From the NCBI GenBank assembly GCA_002413785.1, contig DHXR01000040.1, forward strand, positions 1 through 64,000: DNA of 64,000 nt. Reading direction: 5' to 3'. Positions 42,052 through 51,759 of this stretch are shown here, piece after piece (positions within the stretch are counted from its first letter, which is position 1; the number at the start of each line of letters is the position of its first letter). Origin of the DNA: Mucilaginibacter sp. UBA5151 (lineage in GTDB: Bacteria; Bacteroidota; Bacteroidia; Sphingobacteriales; Sphingobacteriaceae). The translations under genes were made by a program, and so were the position numbers. Below the pieces are notes generated by a model. It had not been told where the DNA came from and ran no database searches. It was given only the letters and a program-made list of their open reading frames with translations.

Positions 42052-42774
42052 ATGCTTAAATTAGACATATTAGTAATATCAGTACACCCTGACGATGCTG
42101 AACTTGGGTGTGGCGGCACTATTTTAAAACATATTGCGTCAGGAAAAAAAGTGGGTATAGTTGATCTTACGCAGGGCGAATTAGGGACCCGTGGGTCGGC
42201 TGAAATACGGATAAAAGAAGCAGCGGCAGCAGCACGTATCCTCGGATTATCTGTGAGGGAAAACTTAGGCCTGCCTGATGGTTTTTTCCAGAACACACGG
42301 GAATATCAGCTAAAGGTTATAGAAGCAATAAGGAAATACCAGCCCGAAATAGTAATTACAAATGCCCTGCGCGACCGGCACCCGGATCATGGACGTGCAA
42401 ATGAGCTGGTTGAAACATCGGCCTTTTTATCAGGCCTCAGAAAGGTTGAAACTTATTTTAAAGGCGAATTGCAGACGGAATGGCGGCCTGCCCTGGTGCT
42501 GCATTTTATACAGGACTACCATATCAAACCTGACTTTGTGGTTGATGTAACAGCATACTGGGAGAAAAAAATTGAAAGTATATTTGCCTACGGATCTCAA
42601 TTCCATAATCCCGAATGGGAGGACGAACCGCAAACCTATATATCTTCGCCCGATTTCCTGCAGGGGATTGAAGCAAGGGCCATCGAATTTGGGAAAAGCA
42701 TCCGTGTAAAATACGCCGAAGGATTTACCTCAAAGAAAATTTTAGGAGTGGAGAGTTTGTTTGATTTATTGTAG
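42052..42774 (+). CDS. bshB1: Bacillithiol biosynthesis deacetylase BshB1
   Basis: BshB1 removes the acetyl group from N-acetylglucosaminyl malate, the second step of bacillithiol synthesis. The 240-residue zinc deacetylase (PIG-L fold) has the metal motif HPDDAE (12-17), GTRGSAE, TNALRDRHPDHGRANELV (about 104-121) and the YISSPDFLQGIEARAIEFG segment typical of BshB1. BshA and BshC are not in the window. It starts 13 bp after the peroxidase gene, in the same operon. Confidence 0.93.
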   Translation: MLKLDILVISVHPDDAELGCGGTILKHIASGKKVGIVDLTQGELGTRGSAEIRIKEAAAAARILGLSVRENLGLPDGFFQNTREYQLKVIEAIRKYQPEIVITNALRDRHPDHGRANELVETSAFLSGLRKVETYFKGELQTEWRPALVLHFIQDYHIKPDFVVDVTAYWEKKIESIFAYGSQFHNPEWEDEPQTYISSPDFLQGIEARAIEFGKSIRVKYAEGFTSKKILGVESLFDLL

Positions 42775-42842
42775 AGGTTAGAGATTGGTGATTAGAGATT
42801 TTTTATTTCCTAACCTGACCTCTAATCACCAACCTCTAATCC
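42773..42842. repeat. Word hairpin, GAGATTAG type
   Basis: The left arm 42773-42800 (GAGGTTAGAGATTGGTGATT and on) and right arm 42810-42842 (CTCTAATCACCAACCTCTAA and on) are nearly complementary. It lies between convergent genes. The one-arm version is at 12617-12650. Confidence 0.8.
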
Positions 42843-42848
42843 CTTCCC

Positions 42849-43292
42849 TCAAGCCCTCACGTATTCAAAACGGTTATTCTCGTTACTTCTTTCCCTCCTC
42901 AGCTTATTTTCATTAGCAAGTTTTAAAAGTATACCTGAAAGTTCTGATGTTTTAAAATCCGAATCAAAGTTATCTTTACAGTAATTTGCTATTGATGAAA
43001 TTGAATGCCGGGTATCAAAAAAATCCGACGATAAAAGCTGGTTTAAAATCTTGGTTGCCCCCGGTTTTTTAGGACCCCGGGCCGAAGAATAATGTCCGTC
43101 ATCGCCTCCCCTTGGCTTATATCCTCTTTTAATAAATATTTCAGCACCTTCACCATCAGTCTTCTCCAACTCCATCATTATGTCCAATAACCGCTCAACA
43201 ACTTTAACCTGTACCGCTTCGGACTTAAACGAATTAACAACTTCTGAAATTTCAACCAGCTGTTTTTTTAATTTCTCTATTTGCTTGCTCAT
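42849..43292 (-). CDS. Hypothetical protein with N-terminal coiled coil
   Basis: A 147-residue basic protein with an N-terminal coiled-coil-like helix (KQIEKLKKQLVEISEVVNSF), a glycine- and lysine-rich linker (KPRGGDDGHYSSARGPKKPG, about 72-91) and a C-terminal helical part that resembles a winged helix (LSGILLKLANENKLRRERSN). This layout fits a small DNA-associated protein, but I know no named family. It is a monocistronic unit, convergent with bshB1. Confidence 0.6.
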   Translation of the reverse strand: MSKQIEKLKKQLVEISEVVNSFKSEAVQVKVVERLLDIMMELEKTDGEGAEIFIKRGYKPRGGDDGHYSSARGPKKPGATKILNQLLSSDFFDTRHSISSIANYCKDNFDSDFKTSELSGILLKLANENKLRRERSNENNRFEYVRA

Positions 43293-43501
43293 GATAATTA
43301 TAGCTTTATAATTACTTATCTATTCCACTCAAATTTAACACGCATAATAACTAAAAATATTGCCTGTATTGGTGAAAAAATAGTATATGCTAATGCACAA
43401 ATACAAAAACTACTCTATTATGCCATTTTAAGCACAAATAAACAGCCAAAAGAGTTAATTTAATTCTATAACAGGGATTTGTATTAAAAGTTTTACACTT
43501 A

Positions 43502-44833
43502 TTATAAATTAGCGGAAATATTTTCGAGTATTGTCAGGCCTTCGTCTATATGTTTTTGATCTATAATAAGCGCTGGCCTGAAACGTATGGCGTGTTCGCC
43601 GCAACCCAGGAACATCACATTTTTTTCCAGCCCAAGTTTAATAAACTTATCCCTGATGGTTTTATCAGGAAAATCAAAGGCTGTAAGCAGGCCCTTACCG
43701 CGCACATTACTAATCACAGGGTGCCTTCCGGCTATATCTGATAGTTGATTTTGCAAATATTCACCAACCCGGGCGGCGTTATCACATAAATTATCCTCTT
43801 CAATAATGTCCATTATTTTTGAAGACCGTACCATATCAACCAAACTACCGCCCCAGGTGGAGTTAATGCGCGATGAAATTTTGAATACATTATTTTCAAC
43901 CTCATCAACCCTTTTGCCGGCCAGAATGCCGCAAACCTGCATTTTTTTGCCAAAAGCTAAAATATCAGGGCGGGCTTTTTCGCCAAAATGCTCATGGCAC
44001 CAAAATTTTCCGGAAAGGCCAACACCGGTTTGTACCTCATCATATATCAGCAAAGCTTCATTCTCATCAGCCAAAACCCTAAGCTGTTCTAAAAATTCTT
44101 TCCTTATGTGATTATCGCCGCCTTCACTCTGTATGGGCTCTATAATAATTGCGCAAACGTCATCCTTATTTTGTTCAAAAGCCATTTTAATCTGGGCAAT
44201 TGATAATTCTTCCCTTCTGAGCAAATCTTCGTGGTTAGCATCGCTGTAAGGGAATTTTATTTGCGGTACAGATACCCTTGGCCAGTCGAATTTGGCAAAC
44301 CATTTTGTTTTAACCGGAATAGTATTGGTCAAACTTAAAGTATAACCCGAGCGGCCATGAAAAGCATGTTCAAAATGGATCACTTTAAAACCTATTTCTT
44401 TTGTATAGCCTTTTGCAAAGTTTTTTTGCACCTTCCAGTCCATCGCTGTTTTTAATGCGTTCTCAATAGCGAGTGAGCCGCCTGCAATAAAAAATGCATG
44501 CGGGAGATATTCCGGCATGCCTACCCGGGCAAAAGTCTCCACAAACTCTGCGTATTGTGTTGTATAGATATCGGAGTTAGAAGGGTTTGTTAAAGCTGCC
44601 AGCATCAGGTTCTTTTTAAACACTTCGTCATTGATCATTTTAGGATGATTATACCCTAAAGGCACTGATGCGAAACAGGTAAAAAAGTCGAGCAGGGTGC
44701 GGTTATATTTAGCATCGTAAATATAAACCCCTTTACTTTTTTCCATATCAAAAGTGAGGTCGAATCCATCGGCCAATACATGCTTCCTTAATGAAGCCTG
44801 AACATCTGTGGGAGATACCTGCAGGTTATACAT
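43502..44833 (-). CDS. lat: L-lysine 6-transaminase
   Basis: A 443-residue class III pyridoxal-phosphate aminotransferase. It moves the epsilon-amino group of lysine to 2-oxoglutarate, giving 2-aminoadipate semialdehyde and glutamate. Motifs are IIIEPIQSEGGDNHIRKEFL, LLIYDEVQTGVGLSGKFW, the PLP lysine in ILAFGKKMQV, and NSTWGGSLVDMVRS. The N-terminal LRKHVLADGFDLTFDMEKS segment is typical of the LAT group rather than ornithine or acetylornithine enzymes. Good promoter upstream. Product assignment relies on that subfamily resemblance. Confidence 0.85.
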   Translation of the reverse strand: MYNLQVSPTDVQASLRKHVLADGFDLTFDMEKSKGVYIYDAKYNRTLLDFFTCFASVPLGYNHPKMINDEVFKKNLMLAALTNPSNSDIYTTQYAEFVETFARVGMPEYLPHAFFIAGGSLAIENALKTAMDWKVQKNFAKGYTKEIGFKVIHFEHAFHGRSGYTLSLTNTIPVKTKWFAKFDWPRVSVPQIKFPYSDANHEDLLRREELSIAQIKMAFEQNKDDVCAIIIEPIQSEGGDNHIRKEFLEQLRVLADENEALLIYDEVQTGVGLSGKFWCHEHFGEKARPDILAFGKKMQVCGILAGKRVDEVENNVFKISSRINSTWGGSLVDMVRSSKIMDIIEEDNLCDNAARVGEYLQNQLSDIAGRHPVISNVRGKGLLTAFDFPDKTIRDKFIKLGLEKNVMFLGCGEHAIRFRPALIIDQKHIDEGLTILENISANL

Positions 44834-44849
44834 ATCATTTTGATTTGTA

Positions 44850-44879
44850 CAAATTTAACAAAAACCCTCAAAAAACAAA
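44850..44879 (-). promoter_or_regulatory. Promoter of lat
   Basis: TTTG at 44876-44879, an 18-bp spacer and TAAATTTG at 44850-44857 on the minus strand match the Bacteroidota consensus. The ATG is 16 nt further on. Confidence 0.7.
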
Positions 44880-45043
44880 AATAAAGCGGTTTTTGAACCG
44901 AATCGCAAAAAAGTAACTTTAAATTGTTTAAAGTTGGTTTTTGGACTAAAGTGGAAATTGGTTTAATATGCAACGAGGTAAAAATGTTAAGATTTAAAAT
45001 ATTAAAGTGCGTTAATCCGGCGTAAAAGATGCGAGTTTCAAAT

Positions 45044-45081
45044 AAAAAAAGAAGGCCCGTCCGCTTTTGCGGACAGGCCTT
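45044..45081 (-). terminator. Terminator of amt
   Basis: AAGGCCTGTCCGC and its partner (arms 45052-45064 and 45069-45081) form a 13-bp stem with one mismatch. A seven-T run follows on the minus strand. It lies 35 bp after the amt stop. Confidence 0.85.
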
Positions 45082-45115
45082 GCACAATATAGGTTATTAA
45101 CTGATCTTTCTTTAA

Positions 45116-46438
45116 TTATAACTTTTCGCCGTGCTGGCTGATATCGAGGCCAATTTCCTCTTCTTCGGCAGATACACGTAACGGTGATATCATGTCGGTA
45201 ACTTTCAGCAATAACAATGAACCGAAAAATGAAAAAATGGATACCGCCACCAATGCAATGCACTGTACAAAAAACAAATGAGTATGGCCAAAAAACAAAC
45301 CGTTGCCGGTAGTATTGCCGCTGTTCACATTCTGATTGGCAAATACGCCGGTTAACAGCATACCCACCATACCACCTACGCCATGGCACGGGAATACATC
45401 TAATGTATCGTCAATAGAGGTGCGGGTGCGCCACTCAACCACAAGGTTACTTACCACCGCCGAAATGATACCAATAGCAAGTGAATGAGGAATAGAAACA
45501 TAACCTGCAGCAGGTGTAATAGCCACCAAACCAACCACAGCGCCTATACAGGTACCCATTGCCGTAGGTTTTTTCCCACGCAACATATCAAAAAATATCC
45601 AGGTTAAGCCGGCTGCAGCCGATGCGGTAGTACTGGTTGCCAATGCGGTTACCGCTAAATGGTTGGCGCCAAATGCCGAACCTGCGTTAAAACCAAACCA
45701 GCCAAACCATAACAAGCCTGTACCAATCATTACATAAGTGATACGTGCAGGCGTATGGTTAGTATCGTTGCTGCCTTTTAAATATAAGGCCGACGCCAGG
45801 GCAGCCCATCCTGCGGACATATGAACAACGGTTCCTCCGGCAAAATCAAGCACGCCTAATTTATTTAAGAGGCCATCGGGGTGCCAGGTACAATGTGCTA
45901 AGGGCGCAAAAATGAAGATGGCGAACAGGCACACAAAAATAATATATGAATTAAACCGTATGCGTCCTGCAAAAGCGCCGGTAATAAGCGCAGGTGTAAT
46001 TATTGCGAATTTTAACTGGTACATGGCAAACAACAGCAAAGGGATGGTAGGGGCCAGTTTCCATGTGGCGTTGCCAAGCATGCCTTTCATCATAAAATAG
46101 GTAGCGGGGTTGCCAATGATGCCATGAAAGCTATCACCAAACGCCAGGCTAAAGCCAAATATGCCCCAAATTATGGTGATGATCACCATACAAATAAGGC
46201 TTTGCAGCATGGTGGAGATCACATTTTTTTTATTCACCATACCGCCATAAAAAAAGGCAAGACCGGGCGTCATTATCAAAACTAATGCCGTTGCCATCAG
46301 CATCCAGGCAATATCACCAGTATCGAAATGGGGATTACCGGTATTTTTAATTTCTACCGATGGAAAAATAAAGGTTAGAGCTAAAATTACGAGAATTACA
46401 AAAAATGGAAAATAGCGTTTCATACGAATTACAAACAT
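45116..46438 (-). CDS. amt: Ammonium transporter Amt
   Basis: Amt takes up ammonium/ammonia through the inner membrane as a trimer. The protein is 435 residues from the likely start MKRYFPFFV at 46423 (440 from the first possible codon). It has an N-terminal signal-like segment and 11 transmembrane helices. Family text includes MLMATALVLIMTPGLAFFYG, the pore region with GTVVHMSAGWAALASA (first pore His) and HGVGGMVGMLLTG (second His). No glnK/glnB gene is adjacent. It is a single-gene unit with its own terminator. Confidence 0.93.
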   Translation of the reverse strand: MFVIRMKRYFPFFVILVILALTFIFPSVEIKNTGNPHFDTGDIAWMLMATALVLIMTPGLAFFYGGMVNKKNVISTMLQSLICMVIITIIWGIFGFSLAFGDSFHGIIGNPATYFMMKGMLGNATWKLAPTIPLLLFAMYQLKFAIITPALITGAFAGRIRFNSYIIFVCLFAIFIFAPLAHCTWHPDGLLNKLGVLDFAGGTVVHMSAGWAALASALYLKGSNDTNHTPARITYVMIGTGLLWFGWFGFNAGSAFGANHLAVTALATSTTASAAAGLTWIFFDMLRGKKPTAMGTCIGAVVGLVAITPAAGYVSIPHSLAIGIISAVVSNLVVEWRTRTSIDDTLDVFPCHGVGGMVGMLLTGVFANQNVNSGNTTGNGLFFGHTHLFFVQCIALVAVSIFSFFGSLLLLKVTDMISPLRVSAEEEEIGLDISQHGEKL

Positions 46439-46528
46439 TGATAAAATAATTCGATGAAAGTATGATTAAAATCATAAAAAAGCGAAAAAAATTGTAATTT
46501 TTTTGAAAAAGCCTATAAATAGCCCTGT

Positions 46529-48040
46529 TTAAAAGTATTTGAGTAATAAATCAGGAAATACACCCAATAAAATTATCAAAATAGATAAAACTACTGCCAA
46601 AATTAAAATTTCAGTTGATTTTGCTGTAGAATTTACGGGAACATCGGCGCGTTTTATAAATAAATTAAGTGGAATTTTAATATAATAAAATAAAGACACC
46701 ACAGTAATCAAAGCTCCGGTTATCATCATCACCAGCAAAATGAAGTTATGGGTTTGCTGGTAAAAGCTATAAACGGCAGAAAAAACAAACAACTTACCCG
46801 TAAACCCTGCAGATACCGGCAAACCTGTTAAGGATACAAGCGCAATCACAAAACAAACTGACGCTGCCGGGTATTTAAGGCCCAGCCCCCTGTATCCGTC
46901 CATATCCACCGCGCCTGCAACATTGGTAAAATACGTAGCAAGCGCCAGGGCGCAGATATTGGCGATCCCGTAAGCTGCCAGGTAATAAGTTAATGCGGAA
47001 AAACCGGCAGCATTAAAAGTTACAACAGCCAGCATAGCAAAACCGGTATGCCCTATACTTGAGTAGGCCAGCATCCGCTTTACGTTTTTTTGAAGCACCG
47101 CAGCAAAGTTTCCCGCGATCATGGTGATGATACTGATCACTTCCAAAAACAACCGGAAATCAAAGGCGTTCCAGTTTTGGAAAAAGATAAAAGGCCTTAA
47201 AAAATTGATCAATAAGGCAAAACCTGCAATTTTGGGCAATGTTGACAGCCACGCGGTCACCGGGGTTGGCGCCCCCTGGTAAATATCGGGTACCCAAAAA
47301 TGAACCGGCACAAAAGACAATTTGAATCCGATGCCTATAAATACCAAAATAAGCGCAAAGGAAACCGCTACCGGGTTTACATGCATTAAACCCGTCACTA
47401 AATTGCCTGAAAATAAATTGAGTGAACCTGTAAAAGCATATAATAACGATATTCCGTATAACATAACAGCCGAAGCAGCGGCGCCGAACAACACATATTT
47501 CAGCCCCGATTCGGTACTTAGTGCGTTTTCAGACTGGTAGGCCACCATTAAATAGGAAGCAATGGATACCATCTCTATAGCAAGGTAAATGGACAACAGG
47601 TTTACCGCCATTATCATTAAATGCAGGCCAAAAACAGAGCCGGTCACAATGGAATACAGATCCGACTGACCTTTCGGATGTTCATTCAAATTGTCATCCC
47701 ACCCAAAGTAAAGCAGGAGGATAAATGCAAGCACATCAACAATTAGCTTAAAATTGACGGCTGTATGGGTTAACAGCAGCATTTCGCTGAAAAAAAAATG
47801 CCCGTTCGCCTGCCCGGTAAACAGCAAAAGCTCTATTTGCTGGTAATCTTTATGGACTACCAGCAAAATGCCTGCGCAAGCTATAATTCTGCAAAGTTTT
47901 TTGGAATCCCGGCCAAACAGCAGGTCGGTTACCAAAACCAGGACAAACAATAGCGCCAGGTAAAATTCTGGCATAAAATAGGGTATGCTGTCCAAAACAT
48001 TGTTTATAGAACCGGGCAGGAATGGGAGCAGATCGTGCAT
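46529..48040 (-). CDS. nuoN: NADH-quinone oxidoreductase subunit N
   Basis: NuoN is one of the three antiporter-like proton-pumping subunits of complex I. The 503-residue protein has about 14 transmembrane helices and the proton-antiporter core FVPVHFWVPDIYQGAPTPVT with the LKRMLAYSSIGHTGF helix-loop (lysine and glutamate residues for proton transfer present). Last gene of the nuo operon, followed by amt's unit. Confidence 0.94.
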   Translation of the reverse strand: MHDLLPFLPGSINNVLDSIPYFMPEFYLALLFVLVLVTDLLFGRDSKKLCRIIACAGILLVVHKDYQQIELLLFTGQANGHFFFSEMLLLTHTAVNFKLIVDVLAFILLLYFGWDDNLNEHPKGQSDLYSIVTGSVFGLHLMIMAVNLLSIYLAIEMVSIASYLMVAYQSENALSTESGLKYVLFGAAASAVMLYGISLLYAFTGSLNLFSGNLVTGLMHVNPVAVSFALILVFIGIGFKLSFVPVHFWVPDIYQGAPTPVTAWLSTLPKIAGFALLINFLRPFIFFQNWNAFDFRLFLEVISIITMIAGNFAAVLQKNVKRMLAYSSIGHTGFAMLAVVTFNAAGFSALTYYLAAYGIANICALALATYFTNVAGAVDMDGYRGLGLKYPAASVCFVIALVSLTGLPVSAGFTGKLFVFSAVYSFYQQTHNFILLVMMITGALITVVSLFYYIKIPLNLFIKRADVPVNSTAKSTEILILAVVLSILIILLGVFPDLLLKYF

Positions 48041-48078
48041 TTTTTTATTGAACTATTACGGTTTAATTTTTAGGATAT

Positions 48079-49686
48079 TTATTTAAGCTGTAAGAATTGC
48101 ACCAAAGCCAATACCGAATCATTAATCTTATAAAACACCAGTGACGGCATTAACCCTAAAGCCAATACCATAATCGCCAAAGGAAACAGGGTTAGTTTTT
48201 CGCGGAAATTCAGATCTACCAGGGCGGTCTGCCATACCGTGCCGCCTTTAAAGTTTACCGTCCCGAAAAACATCCGCTGCAGCGTCCACAAAAAGTAGCC
48301 GGCCCCTATTAAAATGCCAGCCGATCCGCAGGCTGCCATCCAGTAAGGCAGCAAGCCATTTACCGTATGTGATTTAAAAGCCCCGGTCAGCGAAAATATC
48401 TCGCCGATAAATGCGGAAAATCCGGGCAGACCGAGGGATGCAAAAAAAGCGACTATTACAAATGCTGTATAATTTGGCATTACCGAGGCCAGGCCCCTGA
48501 AATGGTTAATACCCCTGTCGTGTACCCGGTTGTAGATCACCCCTGCTAAAAAGAACAGCATGGTTGATAAAAACCCGTGGCTTACCATTTGCATCACCGC
48601 CCCGCTGATGCCTTCGGCGGTTTGCGAGGCTAATCCTAATAAAACAAAACCCATGTGCGAAACGGAAGAGTAAGCGATCATCCGTTTCAGATCCTTTTGG
48701 GCCAGGGCGTTAAAGGCTCCGTAAATAATTGATATTACGCCCAGCAGCCCAAGCCAGTAAGCCCCGGAGGAGGCAATATCAGGGAAGATACTCAAACAAA
48801 CCCTGATGATGCCATAGCCGCCAACTTTTAACAATATCCCGGCAAGGATAATAGAAATTGGGGTTGGCGCTTCCACATGTGCATCGGGCAACCAGGTATG
48901 CAAAGGCACCACCGGCACTTTTATGGCAAATGCTACAAACAGCACCACAAAGCCAACCGCCCTGGCTGATAAGCCGAATATTGTTTGATGCGCAGCTACC
49001 GAAAATACCGACCCCGGTTCATAGTTCGCCGGGTTCATCATCTGTACCATATTAAAGGTATGGTTACCCGTTACAGGGTCCTTAACCGATAAATAGAGGC
49101 CAACCATGATGAGCAGCATGAATACCGACCCGAATAAAGTATATAAAAAGAATTTAATGGCTGCATATTCACGCTTGGCGCCGCCCCACATCCCGATTAA
49201 AAAATAAAGCGGCAGCAGCATCAATTCGTAAAAAATGTAAAACATGAAGAAGTCGAGCGAGCAGAATACGCCGGTCACCGCCATATCCAGTATCAAAAAC
49301 AATATAAAAAAGCCTTTTAAGTTACTCTTGATCTCCCATGACGAAAGCGCTGCAATAACCAGTACAAATGAGGTCATCACCAGCAGGGAAACGGACATCC
49401 CGTCAATCCCTACAAAATAATCTATCTGCATTTTACCCATTGCGCCGAGGTCGAGGTTTATCCATGGGAGTTTTTGCATAAACTGGAACTGGGTCTCGTG
49501 GTTAATGCCGCCAAAGGCTGCGCCGGTTTTAAAATTACAATAGATCCAAATACTCATAGCCAGCTGCACCAGGGTGGCCAGCAGGGCAACATATTTAAAA
49601 CTGCTCCGCCATCGGGAAGGCATTAGCGCAATGATCAATCCGAACAGGAGAGGTGTAAATATGATAAGCGTTAAAATATTCATCAA
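48079..49686 (-). CDS. nuoM: NADH-quinone oxidoreductase subunit M
   Basis: NuoM is an antiporter-like proton-pumping subunit of complex I. The 535-residue protein has about 14 membrane helices, with FYELMLLPLYFLIGMWGG (key glutamate), VPVVPLHTWLPDAHVEAPTP and LKRMIAYSSVSHMGF. The start is the first or second ATG (MMNILTLIIF), and the second is usual. It sits 6 bp after nuoL and 38 bp before nuoN. Confidence 0.95.
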   Translation of the reverse strand: MMNILTLIIFTPLLFGLIIALMPSRWRSSFKYVALLATLVQLAMSIWIYCNFKTGAAFGGINHETQFQFMQKLPWINLDLGAMGKMQIDYFVGIDGMSVSLLVMTSFVLVIAALSSWEIKSNLKGFFILFLILDMAVTGVFCSLDFFMFYIFYELMLLPLYFLIGMWGGAKREYAAIKFFLYTLFGSVFMLLIMVGLYLSVKDPVTGNHTFNMVQMMNPANYEPGSVFSVAAHQTIFGLSARAVGFVVLFVAFAIKVPVVPLHTWLPDAHVEAPTPISIILAGILLKVGGYGIIRVCLSIFPDIASSGAYWLGLLGVISIIYGAFNALAQKDLKRMIAYSSVSHMGFVLLGLASQTAEGISGAVMQMVSHGFLSTMLFFLAGVIYNRVHDRGINHFRGLASVMPNYTAFVIVAFFASLGLPGFSAFIGEIFSLTGAFKSHTVNGLLPYWMAACGSAGILIGAGYFLWTLQRMFFGTVNFKGGTVWQTALVDLNFREKLTLFPLAIMVLALGLMPSLVFYKINDSVLALVQFLQLK

Positions 49687-49692
49687 TTTTTT

Positions 49693-51756
49693 CTAAACCA
49701 GTATTTTCAAAATAAATAAAGACAATATAATTACCAGCATGCTGAATAAATAATATTGGACCCTGCCGTTTTGGAACTTCCTTGCGAAATTACCAATGGC
49801 GCGCACAATTGCAACCAGTAAATTTAAAAAGCCGTCGATAATATTGCGATCAAACCAGGAGGATAGTTTTGAAACCAAAATACCGGTCCTGGCCAGCGAA
49901 TTTACTGAACCGTTAATAATAATTCTATCAAACCAAAAGGTAAACCTGCCCAAAGCGAGTACAGGCTTTATAATACCATTGTTATAAATTTCGTCAAAAT
50001 ACCAGGCATTAAAAGATAACCTGTACAAAAAGCCCCTTTGCAGAAGACTGCCCGCTTTTTGCTTTGCATAAATAAGCCAGGCCCAATAGATAACCAAAAG
50101 GCTTAAGCTATTAACAAGCACCGGCAACAGAGCATAAGCACTGCTTTCGGCCCCGAAACCACCGGCGGGCGAAAAACCTTTAAAAAGCCATGACCGGGTA
50201 AATTCAATAGGGTTTGCTGAAAACAGTGGGAACAAACAACCCGCAGCCAATAATACCAATGGCAATTTGTAGGCCCAGCTACCATCGCTGACATGGAGTT
50301 TTATGCCGGGTGTGTTTTTCAATAACCTCAATTCGCCAAAAAACACTTTTACAATTAGCCGGGCCACATAAAATGCGGTCAGCCATGTGGTAAGCAGGGC
50401 AAAAACGGGGATTAATTTAAAGAGCGGGCCTTTACCATCCGCCCATTCAAAAGCATGGATCAAAATGCTGTCTTTTGATAAATATCCTGATGTTAGCGGC
50501 AAGCCTACCAATGCCAGGCCGCCGATTATAGCTGCAATAAAGGTAAAGGGCAGTTTTTTGCGCAGACCGCCCATGTGCTGTATGTCTTGAGGATCGATGC
50601 CGAGGCCGTTATCATCATTAATATGCCGCATTTGATGGATAACAATACCGGCGACCAAAAATAAAAGGGCCTTAAAAAAAGAGTGGGTAACCAGGTGGAA
50701 CAAGGAAGAAGCATAAGCCCCAATGCCCATAGCCATAACCATATACCCCAATTGCGATATGGTGGAGTATGCCAGTATGCGTTTCAGGTCGTTTTGCGTG
50801 AGCGCGATGGTTGCCGCCATAAAAGCGGTAAAACAACCTATGATAGCCAGTATGGTTAATTCTGTGCCATTAAACATGGGATAAACCCTGCCCAATAAAA
50901 ACACCCCGGCCGCTACCATTGTTGCCGCATGGATAAGGGCTGATACAGATGTCGGGCCCTCCATAGCATCGGGTAGCCAGGTATGCAACGGAAACTGCGC
51001 CGATTTGGCCGCTACAGCTAAAAATACCCCCCCGCAGGCAATGTATTGCCAAATGGCCGGCAAATGACCAGTCGGCGATACCCAAAGCCCGTTTTTCATA
51101 ACCGATCGGCTGATCAACCCGTTATCCGCAAAAATTTGGGTAATATCAAAGGTATGGTATTGGGTAAAGAGAACCATGATGGCAATTAACAAGCCCATAT
51201 CCCCTATCCGGTTCATAATAAAAGCCTTTTTATTAGCCATTATAGCCTTGTGGCGTTTAAACCAAAAGCCAATAAGCAGGTAGGACGAAAAGCCAACCAG
51301 TTCCCAGGAAATATAAAACAGGAACAGGTTATCCACCACCACCAAAGCCAGCATGCTGAAACAAAAAAAGCTGAGGAAAGCGAAGTAACGGGTATAATGC
51401 TCATCGTCCTTCATATAGGCGGTAGAGTAGATATGCACCGGCAGGGCGATAACCGAAACCAGTAACAGCATTAAAACTGAAAGATTGTTCAATAATATCC
51501 CAGCATATAGTTGGGTATTGCCGATGGTGAACCAAAGTAGCTGCTGGTGCACCGGATGTCCGTTCCAAACCCTGGCAAAAACAAAACCGGATAAAATACA
51601 ACTCAGCAAAATAGCGACTGTTGATACCCAACCCGATATCTTATCCCATCTGCCGCGCATCGTAATATTAAGTACGAAAGCAAGCAGGGGCAATAGCACT
51701 GCTGTTAGCGTGAAAATTATGGTTTGGGTATCTATGGCTTGTAAAAATTGTTCCAA
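49693..51756 (-). CDS. nuoL: NADH-quinone oxidoreductase subunit L
   Basis: NuoL is the distal proton-pumping subunit of complex I with the long lateral helix. The 687-residue protein is longer than E. coli NuoL (613), mainly in the C-terminal part, as is common in Bacteroidota. Core motifs are FFCFSMLALVVVDNLFLFYI-type helices, SWELVGFSSYLLIGFW, KSAQFPLHTWLPDAMEGPTS and LKRILAYSTISQLGYM. It starts 3 bp after the stop of a small secreted-protein gene that interrupts the usual nuoK-nuoL junction. Confidence 0.95.
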   Translation of the reverse strand: MEQFLQAIDTQTIIFTLTAVLLPLLAFVLNITMRGRWDKISGWVSTVAILLSCILSGFVFARVWNGHPVHQQLLWFTIGNTQLYAGILLNNLSVLMLLLVSVIALPVHIYSTAYMKDDEHYTRYFAFLSFFCFSMLALVVVDNLFLFYISWELVGFSSYLLIGFWFKRHKAIMANKKAFIMNRIGDMGLLIAIMVLFTQYHTFDITQIFADNGLISRSVMKNGLWVSPTGHLPAIWQYIACGGVFLAVAAKSAQFPLHTWLPDAMEGPTSVSALIHAATMVAAGVFLLGRVYPMFNGTELTILAIIGCFTAFMAATIALTQNDLKRILAYSTISQLGYMVMAMGIGAYASSLFHLVTHSFFKALLFLVAGIVIHQMRHINDDNGLGIDPQDIQHMGGLRKKLPFTFIAAIIGGLALVGLPLTSGYLSKDSILIHAFEWADGKGPLFKLIPVFALLTTWLTAFYVARLIVKVFFGELRLLKNTPGIKLHVSDGSWAYKLPLVLLAAGCLFPLFSANPIEFTRSWLFKGFSPAGGFGAESSAYALLPVLVNSLSLLVIYWAWLIYAKQKAGSLLQRGFLYRLSFNAWYFDEIYNNGIIKPVLALGRFTFWFDRIIINGSVNSLARTGILVSKLSSWFDRNIIDGFLNLLVAIVRAIGNFARKFQNGRVQYYLFSMLVIILSLFILKILV

Positions 51757-51759
51757 TTG